Assembly (NCBI GenBank): GCA_032622095.1 | Contig: CP136063.1 | Location: 25,856,987 to 25,920,986, forward strand | Direction of reading: 5' to 3' | DNA: 64,000 nt | From: Siphonodentalium dalli | Taxonomy: Eukaryota > Mollusca > Scaphopoda > Gadilida > Siphonodentaliidae | In this document: positions 33,407-45,225 of the stretch, piece by piece | Layout of the letters: the number at the start of each line of letters is the position of its first letter | Position numbering within the stretch: position 1 is the stretch's first letter | Notes under the pieces: model-generated | What the model saw: the letters and a program-made list of their open reading frames with translations, nothing else | Database searches by the model: none | Told to the model about the DNA's origin: nothing | Made by a program: the position numbers and the translations under genes

Positions 33407-34713
33407 TTTCAGATTCAGACCCATGTGTCAATTGATGTGTAATTGCAATGCATATAATACATAGCATTACACCATAATTAAAGATGGACTATCTCTTTGT
33501 AAACATGAGCTATATAGTTACCGGGGTATAACATATAGGAATATGAATCGAATACCCATGTCCGGAAATGATTCTATCGATTAATATTGATTATATTTCG
33601 AATATGTTCTGGTCTAAAAAGGTGTTGTTGTTTAGCTAACGAACAATAGTGGTTACTCTTAACAGAGACCGGAAATTTTATTGATAAGATAAGATAAGTT
33701 TATTGACAATTAAGTCACCTTTACAGGTAGAGTAATTTAGATAAAACAGACAAACAACAAGTAAACAAATAAATGGACAGAACATATGAGAAAGTATTGA
33801 TTGAAGTTGATTGGTGAAATAAAGTGATAAAACTTGCTTCATCTTCATGTCCAACAGTCATCAGATATAGAATAAGGCATTAATGGTCCTACATGTAGCG
33901 ACATTACCTCCCCCGAGATGTCGCTCGTAAGCTGACTTCCGGTATTCTAAAAAAGGCAACCGACCATGGAACCGGAGCGGGGCATTGCAATCTATGGAAT
34001 CACATAACACTCGATCTTTATAGATCTTTTTGGATTTCGCGCTAAAACGAAAGCCGAATAAATAAGCTATCATTTAGTGCTCAAATAAATAACCGGGATC
34101 AATTAGAACATGATAAAAGAATTTTTCGAAAATTAGGCGGACACAGTAATTGTGTTTACCCGAACTTCACGTGGATAAAAAGTAATATTTGAGACAGAAA
34201 GAACAAAAATTACCTGCAGCGCTCTCACCGGCCACGCGATATCATCTGTGGTTAAAGTAAATGATGTAACAAATTTAATACTATAGCGGCTATCAATAGA
34301 CAAATAAATATGGCAAGGGGAATAATTCACTGAATAGTTATCACTTCCGCTTTAGAGACATGAAGCCATCCGCGTTTCGCAAACGGAATGCTTTTTACGA
34401 AGCAAAAGCTATAATAACCATTTATTTCACTTGTTTATTTTGTGGTAGGTGAAGCTAAACATCGATTATGGATATTCGGACTGCCATGACCTTGTTCCCA
34501 TTGTCTCCGACACAACTTATCAATTGTTGTCATTGCTGATTGCCGTTTTCAGTTTAACTGGTTACCTGAGTACCTGGTCAAAACAGCTGATCGCTACAGG
34601 TGTTAGATTAGATTTTATTTTGATAGCATTCATATGTATCCATGTTGATAGTGCAGTGTTACATACAATAGTATAACTTTATGTCTATATAAACTGTGTT
34701 TGTTACTGTTTAA

Positions 34714-35121
34714 GAGGGAGGTCAAGTGAACAATTTTGAATGGGGATTTCCATGCAAATCTGCAGAGCAAAAGTTAAAGAGTTGCACATACTTCTGAGTG
34801 TGACTTGATGTGGTATTGGAAACAACATGTATTTATCTGGCGGGTCCGCTTGGAACTTGTTCCATTATAATGTTGGTGTATTTATTTTTGAATTTTATAT
34901 TGATTTTTCAAATGTTGGTCAAGTGATGTAATTCCAGAAAAAAATTCTCAAAAATATATTTTTGCAAAATTTTATAATTTACCAAGTGGACCCGCCAGAT
35001 AAATACCTGTTGTTTCCAATACCACATCAAGTCACACTCAGAAGTATGTGCAACTCTGTAACTTTGGCTCCGCAGATTTGTATGGAAACCCCCATTCAAA
35101 ATTGTTCACTTGACCTCCTCC
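34714..35121. mobile_element. TTAA-flanked foldback MITE (408 bp)
   Basis: Flanked by TTAA (34710-34713 and 35122-35125). The arms begin GAGGGAGGTCAAGTGAAC and its near-complement, and remain about 90% complementary through tgcacatacttctgagtgtg to ttatctggcgggtcc, with a roughly 120-base A/T-rich loop. A related single arm (ttaaggtggagtcaagtgac) starts at about 35390. Confidence 0.88.
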
Positions 35122-36334
35122 TTAACATAAGTAAGATTGGTTTCTATAGATTATACTGTAACTACATGTGATGTACCGGTACCATAGGGCGATAGGCCCC
35201 TATATGTAATAATCTCATTTAAAGCTGTGATGTGTAACAGTAACAGCGCAGCATATTGAAAATAAATTGGGTGCACTCACTGCACTGTCACCTGACAGAA
35301 TGTTATCATGATAACATAATAAGCATGTCAATGCCCATTTATTTCCAATATGGTCCCCAGTGTGCTCATGTGGACACAGTTTTTAGTTAATTAAGGTGGA
35401 GTCAAGTGACACATTTTGAACTTCACATTCTTGGAGTTCTAAAGAAGTGAAAGACAATATTATCAAGATCAAATCAAGGACATTCAATAAAGTGAGCTGG
35501 AGTGTCATTCATATAACTTAGCTGCAGCATGATGTGTCGTTCTGTAGGCTGCATTTGAGATATATATACATTACTCGCAAAATTTAGCTATTTTCTTTCG
35601 ATTTTTCATGTTGTCCGCCACTTTCCCCTGATGGCACAGTCATTAGTGACAATTAATTCCATCAATTTCATCATATTTCAGCAGCACATAACCTTAAGTA
35701 AGGCAAGGACACACTATTACCTAACTGGGTTAATCCTGGTGTGTTCTATGTCATGGGTTCGACTTTGGAGCATTTCTCGAAATATGAATTTCTCATGTCA
35801 TGAAACTGAAATTTTTTCAAAGTCAAATTTTCTAACTTAGACCAATTCTAAGTTGTGAAACTCAATCAAATGGTTATGTTTTTGTTCTAAATTACTACAA
35901 TACCCAAAATATTTAAACAAAATTTCAAATACGAAAAAGTTTGTTAAGTTGCTACTACATGACACTATATAGTAATTTACATGAAAGAGGAAATCATATA
36001 TTGAAAGAAGTGGTATCAGGCTTAAATACTGAGTGACTGATATTAGGCTAATGAACTTGAAGATTAATGGCATATCTAGCCAGTGACTTAATATAAAAAA
36101 CCATGCTATAATATAAATACTACAATATGTGTTATAGGTTTCTTATGGAAAAAGAATGAAGCAATATGAGTATAAGCTTAATATTGAGGTTTCAGAGAAA
36201 ATTGCCCAAGATACATATAACACAATTGAGGTGTCTGTAAATGTAATAAACAATTAAATAAAGCATATCTACCACTTTCCTACTGATAGTGATACTGATG
36301 TCTTTTATTTATTTGGGTACCAAGGGTATTCTAA

Positions 36335-36545
36335 ATGAGATTCGAATTTACTGTATAGATATACATGTGTATTTATAAAGTATTCTAAATGAGATTAGAA
36401 ATTACTGTGTATTTATGTGTATATATGTGTATTTATAAATGTGTATTTATAAATGAGATTGTGTATTTATGTGTATTTAAGTGTATTGATGTGTATTTAT
36501 AAATGTGTATTTATAAATGAGATTAGAATTGACTGTATAGGTATG
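36335..36545. repeat. gtgtatttataaatgagatt tandem repeat
   Basis: Short units built from tgtatttat, aaatgagatt and actgtatag recur irregularly across about 210 bases in the LINE insertion. Confidence 0.75.
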
Positions 36546-36549
36546 CATG

Positions 36550-37391
36550 TGTAGCAAGGTAAGTTGATAAGCTGCTTTCTTTTCTCGGTTAAAGTATTGA
36601 TAAGACTGTACACTGAAGCCATTACCAGACTATCCTCCGAACTCATCAGCCATATAAATTTATTGGGGTTAGTGAGGTTGACTAGGTTTCTAAGTTTGAA
36701 GTAATATCATTTAAAATTGGTTCCATAAATTCCCGAAGCTTAGGACATTTTAGCATGAAATGATCTTCATCCCCTATACATTCTTTACATAATTCACAAA
36801 TTCTTTTAGCTGCTGGAACTCCCAGATATCTTAGTTATTCTATTTCTAATTTGTGAGAGCTGGATCTAAATTGAGCAAGTATACGTCTTTGACTATCATC
36901 ACCCCATGTAACATACGGTTCCAAACCAAAGTTTGTTTTGAAAGTTCTGTATGTTCTCAATTTATTTTTCTGTCCATTTGTGTTCCTTTTGTCATTGAAA
37001 AGTTGACTTTGCCATACTTGACTATATACATATTTCAAACTCTTCAAGATAGCTGATCGCCCAAGCATTTGATATTGGTTAGTTTCTTTCAGGATAAATC
37101 TTTCAAAGAGTGTTGGTAAAACCAACCCAGGAGTGTTTACCTGATTTTGAAAGTTCGGAGAATTCTCTGAAGGCATTCGTTATGAGGGGGGTCTTCAGAT
37201 TTCTTTATATCATGTAGATAGCTTATCATGTTTTGAAAGATACAAATCATTAATGGATATCTGCCAGTGTCTCCCATTATGGCCAAGTTGAATGTTTTCT
37301 TGTGAACACCAAGAAAGTGTTTGCACATTTTTATTTGTATCTTCTCTGCAATTAATTGCTAACATATCCGACAGAAATAGTCTTTATTTGT
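36550..37391 (-). pseudogene. Decayed LINE ORF2 C-terminal region
   Basis: Minus-strand frames in order are: KMCKHFLGVHKKTFNLAIMG, then GRYPL (37137-37340); LRTYRTFKTNFGLEPYV, then RRILAQFRSSSHKLEIE (36838-36960); RICELCKECIGDEDHFMLKC (about 36740-36800); and KFIWLMSSED near 36640. This is the conserved post-RT layout of many invertebrate LINEs. At least three frameshifts or stops interrupt it, so it is a dead copy. The reverse transcriptase active site is not included. Confidence 0.82.
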
Positions 37392-37913
37392 AGGCTTTAG
37401 GAAATTGTGTAATTTTGTCACAAATAAACGTTAATTAGGCTCACTATCGCTTATAACTATGGAATAAAATAATACAAACAATCAATCTGGGATATTTGAC
37501 GTTCGCTGAGTAGCTATGGGAACAGCATACTGATCTATATCGCTATATGATGTCGCCTGAATGGTCTGTACTAGAATCATCTCATTTCATAATAAAATAT
37601 TTGAAATAAAATCAATATTAATTGAGAGAAGCGTTCTGGATAGGTGTCTTCAAATCATATTTATTATTTATATACTCTCGCAACTATTTCAAATCTGTTA
37701 TTTAAAGAGATAGTCCATCTTTAAAGATGAGATTAGGGATAATTATGAACACTGTTTTTATTTTGGTGGTTAGCTCCAAAGAATTTCTTGACTAGCACAC
37801 CCGTAGGCCACAGTGAATGATCATGAACTCGGTGCATTATTTCACGGTAAAAAAAATGTCGATACGATAAGAAGCATAAAATTCATATCTGGTTTTCAAT
37901 TTATCGCAATTAA

Positions 37914-38431
37914 AGTTGGATTATCTCTTTGTAAACATGTATTATATAGTTACCGGAGTATAAAATATTAGATCTGAATTAAAGACTCCTATCCGGAAAT
38001 GCTTCTATCGATTAATATTCATTTTATTTCGAATATTTTCTGGTCTAAAAATGTGTGGTTGTTTAGCTAATGAACAATAGTGCTTACTGTTAACAGAGAC
38101 CAGAACTTTTATGGTGTAACTTTGTCACAAATAAACATTTATTATACTCATTATCGCTTATAACTATGGAATAAAACAATACAACCAATCAATCTGGGAC
38201 AATTGACGTTTGGTACGTAGCCATAGGAACAGCCGAATGCTCTGTATTGGTATATGGTATCACTCGAATTGTCTCTTCTAAAAATAGACATTTAAACGGT
38301 CCCAATATAATACAAATTCGAAATAATATTAATTGATAGAAGCCTTTCCTGATAGGGGTCTCCAGTTGATATTTATTATTTCATACCCACGCAACTATTT
38401 CAAATTTGTTATTTAAAAAGATAATCCATCT
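37914..38431 (+). mobile_element. TTAA foldback MITE, copy D (518 bp, uninterrupted)
   Basis: TTAA 37910-37913 and 38432-38435 bracket AGTTGGATTATCTCTTTG...AGATAATCCATCT. The left arm from gacatcctgtccggaaat-like to ttatttcgaatatt is complementary to the right arm, so the whole element can fold on itself. This is one of the two best full-length copies here (the other is 50427-50946). Confidence 0.92.
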
Positions 38432-38489
38432 TTAAAGAAAGACTTGATACAGACCAATGTTACTCTGTAGTAATACAAAACTATTAAGT

Positions 38490-39762
38490 TAAAAGGCCTC
38501 AGTGGTAAAGGGTATGTGGCATGCCACGCCAGCCGTTGAGACATGCCATATGCTCGTTGAAAAGCTAAAATCCTAACATTGCCAAAGGGTAATAAATATA
38601 AAGAATGTACCTTTACGAAGTAACGGCGATTTGTATGAGAAATTACAACACCACAATTTCGATGCATTTTTATTCTGCTATTTCGCTGTATTTTCCTATT
38701 TCGCCTTTTCGTTGCCTACTATATATTTTGAGACTTCCGTATATTTGTCCTTTATAGACTCGAAAACTGCTGGATCGATGGAGTCCAAACTTCCTATCTA
38801 AGGGTAAAAACCCACGAACAGTGCAATCGCGGCGTTTTTCGAGAAGCTACGAGCACTCCTCCATCTCAGTCACCAAAATTACCGTCCTTGGCACTTCCGG
38901 GTTAATCGCGTTGATAGTTAAAGAGCGTTCGTATCCGAAGTGTCATTGATAAAGAGCGTATGCGTGTAGTGTTATTCTTATTTCTGGATACAGACTTTGA
39001 GCGTCTGTATCCAGACATGAGCGTCCTGTGTTATTCTTGTCTGTCTTCGTACTTACGGGTTCCTAGGAAAGTGGGAGAATTTCATCGGGTCAGTTTTTCC
39101 GCACGATTTGGGTAAATCATACCTCTTTTAGGGACGGTTACCATCACGGGACGGATTAAAAAAATAATAGTCACCGTCCTTGGCACTGTGGGGTTAATCG
39201 CGTTGATTGTTAAATAGCGTTCTTATCCGCAGTGTCATTGATAAATAGCGTATGCGTGTAGTGTGATTCTTATGTCTGGATACAGACATCAGCGTCTGTA
39301 TCCAGACTTCAGCGTCTTGTGTGATTCTTATGTCTGCCGTCGTACATACGGGTTCCTAGGAACAGGTGAGATTTTCATCGGGTCAGTTTTTCCGCCCGAT
39401 GTACCGTAAATCATACCTCTTTTAGGGACGGTACCATCATTTCTCTTGATTAAAAAGGCAGAATTAACTCATTGTAAAACAAAACATTAAATCAAAAATA
39501 TTAAAACGGCAGAATTAACTCATTGAAAAACTAAAAATTAAATTACAAATTTAATTAAAAAAATTAATTAAAAAAATTTAATAAAAAAAATTATTAAAAA
39601 AAATTAAATTAAAAAAAATAATTACAAAAATGTCATGTTTCTGACGATTGCCGCCAGTGGCGGTCTAACCTGCTAGTATTTCATATTTCGATAACTCGCT
39701 AAATTTGACATATTATGGGATATTGGCATGGTGTGGCATGCCACATATCCTTTACCACTGAG
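38490..39762. repeat. Inverted flanks around the A/T-tract element
   Basis: aaaggcctcagtggtaaagg, then gtatgtggcatgccac (about 38490-38530), is mirrored by gtggcatgccacatatcctt, then taccactgaggc (39733-39764). These bracket the element at 38712-39680. It may be a larger foldback element into which the inner one inserted. Confidence 0.6.
38712..39680 (-). mobile_element. Dispersed A/T-tract element, reverse copy
   Basis: Reverse-orientation relative of 19791-20657. It starts actatatattttgagacttc and ends ccgccagtggcggtctaacc, then tgctag. It contains two roughly 290-bp direct repeats (38880-39110 and 39165-39400), both with gttaatcgcgttgat, gtctgtatccagac and acgggttcctaggaa. It also has aaagagcg motifs and a long A-rich tract at 39530-39630. 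Confidence 0.7.
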
Positions 39763-39763
39763 G

Positions 39764-42470
39764 CAGATACGCAATTTGGAGATTATTGGATGAGGGATGT
39801 TATATTAATTATATTAAAGGGACGAGAGGGTTTAGTTGTCGAAAATATTTGTTCCAAACACCGTAAACAGATCAATATTAAAACGCATACATTTTGGTTC
39901 AAATATACGATCACTATCCCTTAAAGGAATACGGTCCTGAAAAAACAATATTATTTTCTTTCAATATACCGATAATATATATATAAAATGTCCATTGGGC
40001 GCATATAATCTAATATTCGGCCGCCAATCGTTATTTTTATAACGATTCAAAAAAATTCCGAAGTTAGCCGAAGATTTTGTTGCAGACGAAGTCACGTGAT
40101 CAGCAGCCCGATCACGTGATTGTCACATGTAAACAGAAGCATAGCACGTGATCGATCACGTGGTAACTCATTGACAACGCAAAGATACGCGACGGCGGTA
40201 TTTTAAGTTTGCATGTAGTCGATCGCGGCCTTTGACGATTGTCGCGTTATCACACTGCGAATGCAAAACTTCGCCGAAACATCGCCTTTCTCGTAATTAA
40301 ATGTCGATCTTTATCGTGTTATTATTACTATTATTATATGTATCGCGATGTGTTGTTACTATAAAGCCATGCCCGTATATTATTCAGTTTTGCGCGCATT
40401 TATCTATATAAACGCGTGCTCGTGTTTATATATATTTTTTCGTTACCGGAATAGTCCAAGTTATATTATATATGCATATCAAGATTGCATATATACGCGA
40501 AGACTTGCACAGTTATTAGGCAATTATCATCTCGTAAACATTCCAATTTCCAGATGCCATTAGTCGTGTGTCAATAAAGAGCGTTTCGTTTTAGTTATCG
40601 TAACGCGGTAAAACAACACAAAATTGGTTTATTGCTGTCGGATTTAATCAATTATAATCAAGTCATTCATTACCAATATGATATGTTCATTTTTCCTTGG
40701 TTATGAATCATGTAATTATTTGGGCAATATGGTGTTTATATATATTTCGGAATATTGCTTCCCCCACCCCAAAACAATCTACCGACTGTCACTGATGGAA
40801 ATTCACTGCATCTATGCATGGTTATTGACCTATAAAATTAGCACTCTAGCGATGCGGTCTATTGAATATCCAGGTCATAAATCGACCTCTATGTGGCAAT
40901 TACGCATAACAATAGGGTTATAAACATCCAATCATATATAACACTTTTTGAAGGAGGGATAATAATCCGGTTTAATATGGAATCACATATTCAAGTGCTC
41001 TTTATTCGCAATATATCGTAATAGTGAACGCTCTTTATTGCGTCAAGGTAAAGGGACTCGACTTAGAACAGTTGTCATCGTGATTTTTTTTACTGATTAC
41101 ACCAATACAGGTCAATACATGTACACGAACTTCCGATATGTATGCTTTATATATCCTTCCAAGTCATAGCAATTTCCGCTTTATTAAACTCTTTTTATTC
41201 GTACCATATTAGGAAAACTCTTAACATGGAACGCTCTTTATGGAGCCATGATGAAGGAAATGGGGAATCGACTAAGAATAGTTGTTATCGTGATTTATTC
41301 AACATACTCTCCACTTTAACTGCAATTGTATGTATTCGTAACCATGACTGACTTGTCAAATTAAACGCTCTTTATTTGGTATATGTAATCGGTTTCTGAT
41401 GATTGCGCAACGGGTTTGCCACATAAATCCCGCCAAATGGCACGTAAACGAACATCGTTTGGAAATGAATACAGCATTATACCTAACTGAGAGTCACTAG
41501 ACCGGCCACAGCCGAAAACACTGCATTTATATGGCAATGTTACGAATGAATGATTGTAAATACGGGACACTCGGGGCATATATACGGAAATTAAAACAAC
41601 ATCGTGAACACGCGCCCGAATAGAGTTCACATGCCTGCTCATGTTTTTATAAGCTTTATTTTTGACACGAAAGTGTTACCTACCCCGCTCAATCTGCCTT
41701 CTATAGTTTTTTTGTCAAAACAATGACTTTCCAAACAGCGCTTAAGACAAGTGAATATAACTCACCGCGCGATGACAATTAACCATGTGTACACAATGCT
41801 ATTGATATGCCCCGCAGTAATTCCATCACGCTCACGAGCTGATGTCTATTCCGGATTTTCCATCGTCATATAGGTAGACACAAATAACTCCGACTCCGAT
41901 TCCGTGTTTTTAATTAGTTTACCTCGCTTGACGTCATGCGAGGTTTTGCGACGGAGATAGCCGACAACCGGTGGCGGTATTATTTATTTATTTCTCGGCT
42001 TAATTATTACGCGATTTTTATGGGACTTGGATTATTGTGATCACAATAGGGGTGGCTTTCCGATAGAGTTTTGTTGTTTCATGAGCACTGTAATCCCTTA
42101 AACATCATGCTTACATAAAGACCTACTAAATTTTACATAAACAAGAGTCTGATTGTGTTATAGAAGGCAGCATAATGCTACTGGCTAATCACACACAAAT
42201 GGTATAAACGCTCTTTATTATTTCCAAATAAGGAATTGAGCAACAAAGAACGCTCTTTATGTTTACCATCATAATATAAAGAAACACCAGGAAAGTAACT
42301 TTTTATGCTTTGTTTACATAAGTCGGCAAATTTACGACTATAACATAATGTTTATGAGATATTTCTCATTTGTATATTAACAAAGTCTGTCTATATTTGA
42401 ATATTATTTCGTTTGTAGCGGTTTTTGACAGGTGGAAATATGTTCACATGATACCCACCAACGCCTTCAT
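39764..42470. mobile_element. Larger element with THAP fragment and repeated AACGCTCTTTAT motif
   Basis: Both ends match the shorter copy at 10860-11360 (39833-39925 and 42100-42470). The inner 2.2 kb carries a minus-strand THAP zinc-finger fragment and six exact AACGCTCTTTAT or complement sites: 40574, 41027, 41230, 41364, 42207 and 42249. It also has CACGTG-containing palindromes near 40080-40160. I infer a decayed THAP-transposase element with subterminal binding sites. Termini and target duplication are unresolved. Confidence 0.5.
41361..41642 (-). pseudogene. THAP-type zinc-finger fragment
   Basis: A minus-strand frame of 93 codons contains YKCSVFGCGRSS, then LYSFPNDVRLRAIW. This fits the first half of a THAP domain: C-x4-C, the F-P turn, and the conserved W. 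The second half (C-x2-H and AVPTxF) is not in this frame. It would have to lie in a downstream exon, or is lost. THAP domains bind DNA and are found in P-type transposases and host regulators. Its location inside a repeated element favours a transposase remnant. Confidence 0.5.
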
Positions 42471-42866
42471 ACCTTTAAGGTATACTACAACTGTTTTTCT
42501 TTTCAATAGCAGAATACAGAATGCTATTAAGAAGTGACACAAAACACAGAACATTTGTTTTAATTATAAGTATTAAGAAGTGAGAGATATGTGAGTCAAG
42601 GAAACCAGTAACGAAAGGCAATATTAACATGATTTGTCAGAGAATAATTGTTTACGTTCCAATGAATATGTACTGGAAACAAACTGTCTGTACCAAACTT
42701 TCATAAACACAAATTATGTATTAATGATCATTAATGGTGTAACGACATATTTCGTTCTTTAATGTCTCAAATGAAAGTGTCAATGACACTGTAGCTCAAA
42801 TTTGAGAAGAAGTTAAATTTGTGTGATGAGCAATGAATGGAAAGATTTAGAATTGAATTTGGAAAT

Positions 42867-43975
42867 CCAAGATGGCCGCTGGCAGCCATGTTATTTTGTC
42901 GGAATGTCCCAAGAATGACTCATTCTCATCTACATTCCAATTTCAACAGCCATGAAAAATTTCATGATGATCAGATTGAAGGTACGACCTGTAGCCCGTG
43001 CTAAATGATTTAGTCATACAAAGAGTAAAATCCAAGATGGCTGCTGGCAGCCATGTTTTTTGGCCGAATGACCCCAAAATGACTCGTTCCCATCTACATG
43101 TCATTATTAACATTCTTGACAAATTTTATGATGATCAGACTGAAAGTACGACCTGTAGCCCGTGCTAAAGAATTTAGTCATACAAAGAGTAAAATCCAAG
43201 ATGGCTGCTGGCGGCCATGTTTTTGGGTCAAATGATCCCAAAATGACTCGTTCCCATCTGCATGTCATTATTAACATTCTTGACAAATTTTATGATGATC
43301 AGACTGAAAGTACGACCTGTAGCCCGTGCTAAAGAATTTAGTTATACAAAGAGTAAAATCCAAGATGGCTGCTGGCGGCCATGTTTTTTGGCCGAATAAA
43401 CCCAAAATTACTCGTTCCCATATACATGTCAATATTATCATCCATGACAAATTTCATGATGATCAGACGAACAGTACGACCTGTGGACCGTGCTAATGGA
43501 TTAAATTTTGAAATCCAAGATGGCCACTGGCGGCCATGTTTTTTGTCTGAATGATCCCAAAATGACTCGTTCCCATCTACATTCCAATTTCAACAGCCAT
43601 GACAAATTTTATGATGATCAGACTAAAGGTACGACCTGTAGCCTGTGCTAAAGGATTTAGTCATACAAAGAGTAAAATCCAAGATGGCTGCTGGCGGCCA
43701 TGTTTATTGAGCGAATGACCCAAAATGACTCGTTCCCATCTACATGTCATTATTAACATTCTTGACAAATTTTATGATGATCAGACTAAAAGTACGACCT
43801 GTAGCCCGTGCTAATGGATTGAATTTTGAAATCCAAGATGGCCACTGGCGGCCATGTTTTTTTTCCGAATGATCCCAAAATTAATCATCTGGTCTAAATG
43901 TTGATGTCAACAGCTATGACAAATTTCATAATGATCCGACCAAAGGTACGACCTGTAGCCTGCATTGTTGACGCC
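42867..43975 (+). repeat. 155/164-bp tandem repeat with paired YY1-like motifs (7 units)
   Basis: ccaagatggc starts at 42867, 43032, 43196, 43360, 43515, 43679 and 43833, so spacings are 165, 164, 164, 155, 164 and 154. Two unit types alternate in the second half: one with gtcatacaaagagtaaaatc and one with ggattgaattttgaaatcc. Each unit has AAGATGGC followed 8-10 bases later by GGCCATGTT, tgatgatcagact and tacgacctgtagcccgtgc. No coding. Confidence 0.95.
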
Positions 43976-44066
43976 TTACGTGCACACATACACACGGACG
44001 ACAAAGCCATGGCAATAGCTCAAACTTTACAATTTAACGACATTTTCGGTCTTTAACAGTTTAATG

Positions 44067-44364
44067 GGGGCCCCCGGTGGTCCAGTCGGTAGAGTGCCAG
44101 GTGAGTTACGTCGTCCCAGGCCGTCCAGCGCTGACGAAGCTGGTTCTAACCCCACCATAGTGAGGGTGACCGGAATCGTGTATCTGGGCAAGTTTGTCAA
44201 TTGCTTTCCGGGGGTCGGTGGTTTCTACACGCAGTGGAACAACTTCCCGGTGAAATTGAGCCTCTGCGTGGTCTTTCCTCCACCCGTAAAATTGACAACG
44301 TCGTGTGTGGCCTAGCGGCTAGAATGACGATAAACCCTAATAAACAACAGCAACAACAATTAAT
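44067..44364 (+). mobile_element. tRNA-derived SINE (about 298 bp)
   Basis: The head resembles a tRNA: A-box-like tggtccagtcgg (44078-44089) and B-box-like ggttctaaccc (44142-44152). The body contains ggcaagtttgtcaattgctt and gtggcctagcggctagaatg, and the tail is aaaccctaataaacaacagc followed by (CAA)n. agtttaatg flanks it (44058-44066 and 44365-44373) and could be the target duplication. However, that word is also part of the tandem repeat it sits in. Confidence 0.75.
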
Positions 44365-44530
44365 AGTTTAATGACATTTTTCGGTCTTTATAATATCTCA
44401 AGATATAGGGGGTATTTGGATCTCTAGTTTAACGACATTTTTCGGTCTTTAATATCTCAAGATAGAGGGGCCCTTAGGGGGTATTTGGATCTCTAGTTTA
44501 ACGACATTTTTCGGTCTTTGATAGCAAAAT
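44365..44530 (+). repeat. About 66-bp tandem repeat, 3 units
   Basis: agtttaacgacatttttcgg, then tctttaatatctcaagata and ggggtatttggatctct, repeat three times with small gaps. A single older unit lies before the SINE at 44030-44060. Confidence 0.85.
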
Positions 44531-45225
44531 GGAAGAAGTACATATTTGGAAGATGTGGTGGCCCTAAAAAGGAAAGTTGTTTGGTGGTCTTGAAATGCAG
44601 TTTTTCTTAACAGTCTTCCTTGATTAAAGTGATGTGAAACACTCCGGCAGACACCGGGCAGAGTGATCAAATAAATAGAAATTAAGAATAATCTTTCTCA
44701 AAGTAGTTATTTGTTACGAATATTAATCCAAATGGATGTTACACAACGTCATTCTTATATATTAGTTAAATGCAATGACTCTCGATGGCAAAATGATTTT
44801 TGTTTAATTACAGCCATAGTTGCGCCCCGAATCGAGATGTAAATATTTACAATTTGGAGTAGTTCAGACGATGTTCTATATGAAGTGGTGTGGTAGATCT
44901 TTTTGGAAATTTTCAGTGATGTTAGTAGAATGATAACATTCCCCACGTTGGAAAAGTGCCTGAGCACTAACTTATCAATTTCTCGCTCCCGAAAAATTCC
45001 ATAATATGTCTTTAAACATATATATAAATCTCCGAAAACAAAATTTCTAAAGCATTAAACGATTTGCTATATTTCCACTAGGGCATATATTTCATCTGAT
45101 TTTGCGAGAATCCATATATACTTTTTCATGAGAATCCAGGGTAATTTGCGAGAATCTAGATTTGGATTCTCGCCGAAATATAAGCCCAGATTTCACTCTG
45201 AAGTGTGCCTAAATGGCATAAATTG
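44531..45225. other. Non-coding, no recognisable gene
   Basis: AT-rich. gagaatcca / tggattctcg words cluster at 45100-45175 (three copies, one inverted). Nothing else can be supported. Confidence 0.5.

Larger units (their letters stand above)
33684..37391 (-). mobile_element. 5'-truncated LINE insertion with nested repeats
   Basis: Minus-strand non-LTR retrotransposon. Its 3' end is a (cttat)n tail (gataagataagataag at 33684 on the plus strand). Decayed ORF2 C-terminal coding sequence lies at 36550-37391. The intervening 2.9 kb has no coding signal and holds another foldback MITE and a TGTATTTATA tandem repeat. Either the 3' untranslated region is unusually long and further invaded, or two LINE remnants are juxtaposed. 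Confidence 0.7.
33478..37724 (+). mobile_element. TTAA foldback MITE, copy C, split by a 3.7-kb LINE-containing insert
   Basis: The left half is 33478-33683 (TTAA at 33478-33481) and the right half about 37392-37724 (TTAA at 37721-37724). The break falls in the accaraaattttat segment, which is continuous in copies D and E. ggaaatt on both sides (about 33673 and 37390) is a possible short target duplication of the insert. Confidence 0.85.

Noticed and set aside
44078-44152. A functional tRNA gene
   Set aside because: A- and B-box-like words are present but no cloverleaf could be drawn; the tail and flanks indicate a SINE.
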